DNA from: Tritrichomonas musculus
Taxonomy: Eukaryota > Parabasalia > Tritrichomonadida > Tritrichomonadidae
Assembly (NCBI GenBank): GCA_039105265.1
Contig: JAPFFF010000038.1
Span: 992,001-1,056,000 of the forward strand
Reading direction: 5' to 3'
DNA length: 64,000 nucleotides
Shown: positions 30,179 to 40,200 of the stretch, piece by piece
Layout of the letters: each line of letters opens with the position of its first letter
Numbering within the stretch: the stretch's first letter is position 1
Made by a program: the position numbers and the translations under genes
Notes under the pieces: model-generated
What the model was told of the DNA's origin: nothing
The model's input: only the letters and a program-made list of their open reading frames with translations
The model's database searches: none

Positions 30179-30709
30179 TTAAAGGCATTCTTTCCAATCG
30201 TTTGCATGGCATTCAATTGGATAGTATATCCATCTTGTGTAAAATCCTATTCTATTAAATAAATGCTCTGCATATGAATCTAGAAATTGGTACATTCCTC
30301 TTTGAGGGTCCAATAGGGTCCAATCAATTGTGGTATTTGGGAAAAATTGAAAGAATCTGGTAGAAATGCTCGTAAAAAGATTTTCATCGAAATTGAATTT
30401 ACATTTGACTATATCAAGGGTTGTTTCAAACATTTTTTGTCGAATTTCTATGCATTTGTGAAGTTCACGATAATAATTTCTGACAAATGCTTGCTTTGGG
30501 CCAATATTGAATGGTGAATCTTGTGCAGTAACAATTTTACATAAACTCTGGTACATATAGTCATCTTCATTTAAATCTAAATCTTCTGGGTGTTTATCGA
30601 TAAGATCTGATAGGTTCTCTATTGGATAGTTCTCTGTAGGCTCTACGTTGCACTCGGAGATGGCGAACATAAGTAAAAATGATGTGATGAGGTGAGCACG
30701 AAAAATCAT
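30179..30709 (-). CDS. Predicted secreted or ER protein of unknown function
   Basis: The 176-residue product starts with a clear signal-peptide-like segment ('MIFRAHLITSFLLMFAIS') followed by polar sequence. It holds several cysteines and an N-glycosylation sequon (NTT near residue 124). I do not recognise a family. The gene is divergent from the coiled-coil gene at 30836, with 126 bases between the two starts. It could be element cargo or a host gene next to the element; the sharp change in base composition around it favours the element. Confidence 0.6.
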   Translation of the reverse strand: MIFRAHLITSFLLMFAISECNVEPTENYPIENLSDLIDKHPEDLDLNEDDYMYQSLCKIVTAQDSPFNIGPKQAFVRNYYRELHKCIEIRQKMFETTLDIVKCKFNFDENLFTSISTRFFQFFPNTTIDWTLLDPQRGMYQFLDSYAEHLFNRIGFYTRWIYYPIECHANDWKECL

Positions 30710-30835
30710 ATTTTTTATTTGGGTCCCTCATGGGGTGCCCTAGGTGTTGCAGGGGTGCCCTCTAAGTTTTTGGGGTGGAGACCGTTTACCAAAAATCTAA
30801 TTTTTTCTCGTTAGGTCATCACATCACTTTTTTTC
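30710..30835. promoter_or_regulatory. Divergent promoter region with 10-bp direct repeats
   Basis: This short interval separates two divergent starts. It is GC-richer than its surroundings and contains GGGGTGCCCT twice (30732-30741 and 30752-30761), exactly 20 bases apart, about two helical turns. Paired sites with this spacing are compatible with a dimeric regulator, but no factor is known. Confidence 0.4.
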
Positions 30836-31246
30836 ATGTACAGCAGGAAGCAAGATAAGCAAAGTCTTAAGGTTTTCAGAAAGACAGTACGCAACTTTAT
30901 TTATGATACAACAAGGTTATTGGAATTAGCTGATTCATTAAACGACGACATGAAAACAATTGAAAGACTGGAATCAGAAAATCGAAGGCTCACCGAAGAA
31001 AACGGCTATATAAATGATGAAATTGATAAAAATCCAAAGTCCGATCCGATATGGGAAATGATGGTTGAAAATGAGCTAAAAATTGATGAAAATCGAGATA
31101 AATTGGACGATTTGAAAAAAGAAGAAGAAAAAAAGAAAGTCCAATTGGAATCAAAAGCACAAGTATTGAATCAATTTGTTGATGGGTTACGAGATTGCTT
31201 CGTTGACCCACTAAATTTGAAGGAACCAGAAGATTCAAATGAATAA
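30836..31246 (+). CDS. Small coiled-coil protein
   Basis: The 136-residue product is rich in Lys, Glu, Asp and Leu with heptad-like spacing from about residue 20 to 115 ('MKTIERLESENRRLTEENGY', 'ENRDKLDDLKKEEEKKKVQL'), so a helical coiled coil is likely. It has no membrane segment or signal peptide. It directly precedes the giant gene by 46 bases in the same direction and may act with it, for instance as an assembly partner. No family recognised. Confidence 0.7.
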   Translation: MYSRKQDKQSLKVFRKTVRNFIYDTTRLLELADSLNDDMKTIERLESENRRLTEENGYINDEIDKNPKSDPIWEMMVENELKIDENRDKLDDLKKEEEKKKVQLESKAQVLNQFVDGLRDCFVDPLNLKEPEDSNE

Positions 31247-31292
31247 ACCATTTACTAGCTAAACTTTTTTGAATTATTTATTTGTTTAAAAA

Positions 31293-34200
31293 ATGACAAA
31301 TCAAACTCTAAGTATATCATATGAATATCAAGGAATTTCGGTTACTTTTAAAGATCAAGATGCAAAGAAAGAATTTGAATTTTTAATTAGAATTTGTCAG
31401 GAAGTTGGAATTGATGAACCAAATATACAAACAATTCATCAATATTTTACAGAAAATCCAAATACAATAGAGGAAACAAATGAATTAATTTTATATACTC
31501 ATTTAATGATAGAAACGTTAGCTTTAAAAGAACTTCATCTTGGTGATACTCTTGGATTAACATTAGATAATGTAAATGCCGAATATCAACAAAAAAGAGG
31601 AGATTTGATGAATTCGATAAAAGATATCAAAAAGAAAAAATCGGATAAATTTGAGGAATTATTTATTAAATTTGATAGAAGTCATTATTTGCCAGTTGAT
31701 CCAACAGATTATGATATATGTTTGAATTATAAAGAAACAAGAGAATTGTATGAATTGGTTCAACACGCTTTTCATATGGACCCAGGAAGAAAGTTAGATC
31801 AAGCTTTCGATGCAACTTTTCAATTAGGGGATCTCTATATTTATTCATTTAGTGGGAAACCTTACAATCCTCTTTATATGAGATTTTACAAAGCATTTAT
31901 TCAACAATCTTGGGGCGAATTGAATAAACAGGTTTTAATAAGTTTATTGAATTCAGACGCAATTTTTGAGGTTTGTGATGCGTTAAATTCAAAAATATCA
32001 AGAACAATAATATATGAAAATAAAGGAACAAATGAACAACGTCAATTCCGATTCCTTCCGAAAGAAAGAATGGACATTCGAGCAGATGATTATATATCTT
32101 TAGCAGGAGCTGAACAAGACGGTGCAATGTATGTATTGAATAATCTAAAAGGAATTCTAACAGTTTTACAAAATTTGGAAAAAAATCATGAAAATGTTCA
32201 AACTTTATTCACAGTTGCTTTAATAAAATATATTCATTTTGAAAATAAAAACTGGTTTGATCCTTCAGTCTTTTCAAAATATTTGAATATTTTATTAACT
32301 GATTGTGAAAAGTTTAATGTAACCAATTATAATGACCTGGTTTATGGTGATAAATGGGATGAAACGAGAAACTTTATTTTGCAAAAAGTATTACTTTGGA
32401 ATAACGAACAAGATCAATGGACATTTAAGGCACAACTCAGACAAAAAGTGATTCATTCAATAGCACGACAAAAAGATATCAAAGATCTTTGTGAGAAATT
32501 ATTAATTGAAAAGTTAACATTAGAAAGCACGCCGATATCACCTGATAACGTACAAGATCAAATGAAAATGTTGGAAGAAATAGTCGACAAGAAAGGGGTT
32601 GATATCGATGATAGATACACAACAATTTGTACCATGTTAATTCAAGAAATTGCGGAAATCAATCCAGAAAGAGGTGCAGCTTTAATGAAAGGAAGTACAG
32701 ACGAAAGAAATGTTGCCTTATTACATTTGAATATTTGGTATGTTATCCAAGATTACATTCATAATACGACAACTCCAGAAGATATCCGAATAAAAAATTG
32801 TGTTGAGCAATTTAGACAATATCCATACTCGTCAAAAGCAATAGAAAATATAATGAATAGTTACAACAAAAATGATAAAAATCAAGCTTATCGTCGAATA
32901 ATTGGTGAAACTGCATATAATTTGTGTTTAATGAAAGCATATACTGGTGAAATAGGTTTGGATAAAGTGATAGATTTATTACCACAAATGTTTTCAAATT
33001 TAGATAAAGACATAAAACAAGAGTTACAAACATTTTTATCATCTGAACCCAATCTTGACCAGGATCAAACGTTATTTATGATTGCAAATGACAAGTTATG
33101 GGAAACTCAAGTATCAATGGAGGAATTGTATGCAAATAACCCAGATATTATTAACATGATGCACAAACAATGGATTGCTGAAAAAACAAAAAAAAGAGAA
33201 AAAATTTGGTTAGATGAGGCAAAAGCTGAAGAACAAGAAATTCAAAATGAAGCAGAAAATCAAGAAATTTTAGAAGAAGGGGTTCAACCAATACAATTAC
33301 CTGAACAAGAATTGAATCAAGGGTCAACGGATCAAGAAAGAGGAAATAACGATAATCAATGGGAAAGATTTTTAGCTCAAACAAGAATCGAACAAAGAGA
33401 CACTTGGCAACGTTATTTACAGGTTCTTCAAGATGAAAATCCATTTTTTAATAAAGACAATATTGAAATAAATCAATTTATGAGTATAATTGATAGAGAA
33501 TTTCATAATATAAATATGAATTCAATAAAACAACCAAGTGAAATAACCGCACAATTAACAAAAGCTTATCCAGAAATGTATTGGATAATAATGATTGAAT
33601 ATATGAGAGCTTATTTAAAATGGTCATTAGGAACAAATGATCAAATAACAGATCAGGAATCAGTAGATGAATTGAATGGAAGAGGTTTTACAGAGCAATC
33701 AGAAAGATCAGTAAATCAGATGAGAAATGAATGGAATGGACAATTGAATGATTTGAAAGGGAAACTAGGAAAACTTTGGGAGATAGGATCTCAACATGAA
33801 AACTTAGGACCGGATAAAGATAGTTGGATAAATCAAATGGTTTATCAAGAATATCCAACAAAAAATGCATTAAGAGAATTTATTGATACAAAGACATTTC
33901 AAAATGAATTCTATCATGATTTTCAAGAATATGGAAATAAAACTTATGCAGAAATTCGAAGAGTTTTGGGAGCATTCAATTTTTCAGAGAAATATATTCA
34001 AGAATTAGCTCATCAATATTGGACAAATGATGATGAATTTAATGATCGAAATACTCGTAGCAGAAGAGATAAAATGGAAAATAAATTCAATAAAGAAGGT
34101 GGTGTGAAATCGCAAATTCAAAATGAGTTCAGAAGGTGGAGTACAATTAAAAATAATCGAATGGAAACAATAACTATAACAATTGAAAATCTAGTAAGAG

Positions 34201-37200
34201 CTGAAAGGATAACTCAAAATGATATGAATTCAGAAAGAACAAGATTAATTGAAAATTATGTAAATGGTGATAATTTGAGAAATGAACAGAAAGGTGAAGA
34301 GTTACAAAATATTAAAGAGGATTCACAAGATTATTTAGATCATCATAACGAACAAGCAATAACTCAAAGAATTCGACAATTGTATGATAATAATGGTATT
34401 GTATCAACAGACGAAGAAATAAGAACAAAATATGCAGAATATCTATCAAGTCAAAATAAAGACAGTTATTTATCTGAGTTAGGTAGAGAATTACTCCAAA
34501 GGCGAAATTCAGCAGTTACAAATTGGATTCAGAGATTCAATAATGAAATTGGAACAAAGATTGAAAATATTAATTTTATTCATGGAATTGTATCAAGTGT
34601 TGAAAAAGTGAATCTAACCGCTGTCAAACAAAGTTTTATTAATCAAGTTCAATCAACTCCTCAAAATGGTGAAAATCTATTTAATGAACTGAAAAATGAT
34701 ATGGAAAGCCGAGAAGCAAATGCAAAAGATCAACAAATAAATCATTATGGAAATCAAATTCATCGTTTAATATCAAATTCTGGTCGACCATTTACTGTTG
34801 AGGGAATTCGTGATACAGAGGTGAAACCGATTTTAGATATTGAAAATATTCAGGAGAGAGATAGAAAATTCAATGAATGGGTAAGAAATTGGGAAACAAA
34901 AGAACAATTAATTCAAACAAAAATTCAGAATTTGGAAAGAACTTATGTACAAAAATATCAAATAACAAATAAAGAAATTGATTCAGCATCAATTCTTCAA
35001 CATATATTGAACAAAGTGGCAACAACTTACAATCAAGATACAGTTTTATCAAATATCAATGAAAAAATTGAAAGAAATACAGAAATTGTTAAAACCCTGA
35101 AAGAACGTTTAGAATTAAATAAATTAGAGGATACATTTCGAGAAGCATATGGTCAAGAATTTACACAGGCAAAATGGTATGATATGATTCGAGAACATTC
35201 AAATCTCCCAATTGATCAACAAATTAATGTAATAAAAGCTCATATTCAACAAAAAAATAGAGAAACAGGAAATCTTATACAAAATGTTAATAATAAATTG
35301 ACTGAGTGTTTTCAATCAGCATTTCCAGATTTCGATAATTCGTATATTAATGAAAAAGTAATTGAATTGTTATTCCGATCTTATCCTGAAGTTAACCGAA
35401 ATTATTCACAATTAGAAGCAAAATTACAATCGTTATTACCTCAATTTAAGAAAATGGGAGAATTATTTAGAAAATGGAATTCTCAAAATATAAGTAATAT
35501 CTATTTAGGAATGAAAACATTTCAAGATGCGGGTCATGAAGTTCCACGTTTATTTGAATTAGCTGAGGAATATGAAGTTCGTTTAGAAATAATTGAATAT
35601 AATCCTTTGAATCTTCTGAAAATTACAAATGAGCCTGAAAACCAACAAAATCAAAAAATGAGAGAAGAATTAGAATTATTGAAACAAAAAAGAAATGCGA
35701 TATTGAGTGATAGTAATTTTCGATTGAAAATTGATCAATATTGTCAAGGAAGAAACTCGGTTGAAAAAGAAACATTAATTAAAGAAATTGTTGGTCATTG
35801 TGATAGAGTTGAAGATGTTGATAAATTTATTGATGCAAAGACGAGATATATTGGTTTTGGAAAAAATTGGAGTCAGTTTCAAACAAGAGTCGATTTTGAT
35901 AATTTTTATAAGAGCAATCGAGAGAGTTCAAATTTGAATTTGTTAATGAGATCAAATTTTGGTCAAATGTCACCAGAAGATAATATAAAAATTGATGAGT
36001 TGAAAGTATATTTATCAAATACATATCCAGACATTTTCCCTCAAAGTGAATGGTCATATATTCAAGAAGACAAATTTGAGGAAGACGGAGCTAAATTTTA
36101 TGCATATTTGCAAGGTGAAATGATGTATCAACAAATAAGATTAATGTATCCTCCAAACACAATGCCTGCCACTTGGGATCATGCTCAATATCATTCAAAT
36201 ATATTCAAAGCATTGGATAAATTACAAAAAGAATTTCTAAGAAAAGAGCCACTTTATCGATCAATTAAAACAGATCGGAATTTCAATCTAGCTTTGAATG
36301 AATATAATGAGATTGCTCCAGATCACGAAAAATTAACTGCTGAAAGAATTTTTGCAACTGCTCGTCCAACAGATGATATTCTTAAATTAACACAGTCTTT
36401 ACGTAATCAAATTCAATCAAAAATTAATTCTGTGGAATTCAATGATAGTTTAGAAAGAGCTATTCGTGAAGTATGGAAACCACATTTTCCAAATGATTTC
36501 AAAAGTGCTGAAGATTGGAGAACTGAATTTGGTGATAATTATAAGGCAAGAAATGCGATTTTAAAATTAACTCCGGGTTATCAATTTTGGGCAAATGTTA
36601 ATCCTCATGAAGAGGTAAATTTAAAGAATTATATTGTTAGAAATGGTGGAACAATTGAATCGGCTTATCAAGCGTTAAACAATTTTTATAGTCAGTATTA
36701 TCCGATTTATAGTCGACAATGGGTAGGGAATCCAACTTTATTACCTTATTTAACAAAATACAAAAATAAATTTGGAGGTTCTGAACAATCAGCGTTGTAT
36801 TATTTATTTGGAAAATTTTATGGAGATTTGAATAGATGTTTACAATTCTTCGCAGCTTATGAAGGAAATCAAGAAATCGAAAATATGAATGGAAGTCAAA
36901 AATATTCAGATATTAATTCATTTTTGCAAACAGTTGTGAATCAAGGTGATGCAGTCAATCAATCTACATTTTTAAATAATATTCAATCAAGTGTTACCAA
37001 TTTTTCAAATTCAAAATCAAATTGGGAATCAAACACTGATTTTCGAAATCATGTTTTTTATCTAGAAGCATTGAAAGAGGAAAATAAAACAGGGTTGAAA
37101 TATGATTTTTCATGGGATGAAGACAAAATGTATAAAAATTATTTAATTCCATTAGCTAAGAAATATTACCAACAATTCGTTGGAAAAAGATATATACCTG

Positions 37201-40200
37201 ATTCAAATACTAATAATTCAAATGTTTCAACAGAATACAATAATATTATTTTAGCCGCGGAAGATTATCGTAAAAAGAATGATGATTGGGAAAATTCAAA
37301 TGTGAAATCAACATTAGAAAGATATCAAAATGAAGGTCGAATAAATTCAAAAAAGAGTTATGAAGATTTGAAAGATGAATTTGAAAAACCAGCTGATGCA
37401 ATGAAATATTTAGAAATTGAGAAAAATAAGAAAACATTATTGGTGGCTCTCGGAAGAAATGAAGACGAAGAATTACCGAGAGGAGATGTAAATTTTGCTC
37501 CATATCACGATATTGACGAAAAAGATTTAACATCAAGATTAAATTGGTTATTAAATTTTGTTTCAAAAATTGAAGATGAGAACACAGCTTCTTGGAATTC
37601 ACCAGCCTTTTTGAAAATTCATTCTGATTATCGATCAAATCATTCCGACGATAGATCAACTCAAACAATTAATCAATGTAAAATCAAATATGGATTAGAT
37701 TATGAATCAGCAAAAATAGATTTAAAATATCACTATTTATTAGAGAAATATCGTGAAGAATTTCAAGAAGATTATTCAATAAAAGAAACAGATCCAAATA
37801 ACGATCAAAAATTAGCACATATTCATGAAATTGAAAAGTTATTGAAAAATTATAAAGATTATAAAGTAGATAATGAATTACAAATAAAATTAAATTGTTA
37901 TAATGCAGAGTCGGGTCAAGACACTCTAAATCATTTATGGTTAGTGAAAAAGTTTAAAGATAATGTTCAATCAGCAAAAATTTATTTAGAATATTGGACA
38001 TATGTTGGAAAAATAAATGCAATTACGTCAGATAATAATGATATAAAAGATGTACCAATATCTTTAGCCGGTATAACAAAATTGAAAGAGATTTTTAATA
38101 ATGTCTCAAAAGATGATACGGCATTTCAATCAGTAAGTTTTCAACAATTATTAAATCAATATAATGATATTAAACATTCACATCATGATGCTACTGATAT
38201 TAAACGACTTTATGGAAGTTATATAAATTGTACAAATGCAATGAAATGTGTATTGTTAGAACATGAACTAGAAACTACTTATCAGTTGTCAAAAGAGAAT
38301 TTCCCTAAAAATTTTGATGGAAAATGGGAAACATATTTGAAAGCTTTAGAGAATAAAAAGAGTGAAATTGATATAAAGAAAAATTCAATACTTTGGGATA
38401 GTGAAGTTCGAAAATGGTATGATTATGCAAAAGAGAACGTTGATTCGACTCTTCCAACAATAGAACAAATGATGATCGATGATAAGTACAATAAAGATAT
38501 TGTTTATTATAAAATTTTAACGAAAATTTGGGGAAAATTTACAGGGAAAGAATATCCAAATTTCGAAACTAATTATCAAGTAACAAATGCAAAATTAGCT
38601 AATAAAATCAATAATTACATAAAACGATATGAGAAATTTCGGATTGATGGTGACATTCAGAGACTATTAGTCAATCAAAAACAAGAAGTTTCTATAGATG
38701 ATTTATTTAATAGATATATTGATTCTGATAATCCAGATGATGATGTGTTAGACGCTAGACGATATTTGCAAAATGAAATTTGGGAATCAGAATACAAAGC
38801 GTTTTGTGAAGAAGTAGGATTGAAACCAGATACAAAGATGAACACATTCAAAAATGAAAAAGAAAGATATAAATTTTTCGATTTGAAGATGAAAGAAACA
38901 AGAGATATTAAACCAAAATGGGAAAAATTAATGCCAGAAGTAGAACATTGGAATCGTTATCAAGAACCGAAAGATCAATTGCATAAATGGGAAGAAGTTC
39001 ATAAAAAATATGACGGAAATATTGATAAAGTCTATGAAGAAATTGTATTCGAAAATAGAAAAAAGAAATTCGAGGAAGATTTTCCAGATGATACATGGTC
39101 TTCAAATTTATCCAAAAAAGATCAAATAGAAAAATTTGATGAGTTCTTTCGAATTTATAATACATATTATTATACACTTCCTAACTTCAAAAACACATTA
39201 GATGAATATAATAGAAGATTTAATACAGAAAAATTATCAGTTCAAGATATCGTTACCAAATATAAGACTGATTCTACGGGTTGTTTGAATATGATGAATT
39301 ACAAAATATTGAAACTCAAATTACAAAAATTAGATAAAGATTTTAATGAAAAAGATTATGGAGAAAATTCGGAAGATATTAGTAAAATGCAAAGAGAATT
39401 AGAGAGATATGAAACAAATCAAAATCAATTAAAGACTTCAACAAATATAAACGGTCTCTATAATGAATATGAAGACAAATATAAAGATACTGCAAAGAAA
39501 TTAGAAGATATTGAGAAAGAACAAAAATATAAAGTAAATAATGTTCTCAATTTTTTGAAAATTATGATTAAAATCAAAGACTTAGAAACAAAATATAAGA
39601 AAGTTTTTAATTATGAAGATCGTAAAAGTTGGGGTTCAACACCAAGTGCTCAATTCGAATATTTAGAAAAAATTGAAAAGAGATATCAGAAAGAAAAGGA
39701 AAAATTAGATAGTTTCAGAGGAATTGATAAATTAGTTGATTTATATAATGATTCACATGGTTTAACAGGTGATAATGTCAAAAGTATTGATGATATATTT
39801 GCAGAAAATGAATACCATTGTTATAAGACTTATCAAACATTATTATTAACGAAATACAATTATTTGAATCCTAAAGCTCCAAAAGATGATTCATATACAG
39901 GAAGTCCAAAGAAATTTTGTGAAGAATTGGAAAAAGAAATATCAGAAATTGAACGCGTTTATGACAAATTCAAAGGAAAAGATGGTTGGATGAAATTATC
40001 TTTGGATGAACGAGAGAAAATCATTCAAAATTATAAAGATGAAGATACAGGTAATTATAAAATTGAATTGCAAGGTGAATTGCAAAAATATAAGAAAATA
40101 TTCAATCTTGATTTCCCCATTGATTCAACAATTAAACAATGGAATAAAGAAGGAAGAGATATCAAATATCTTAAAAATTACTTAGCGTATGTCAATAAAT

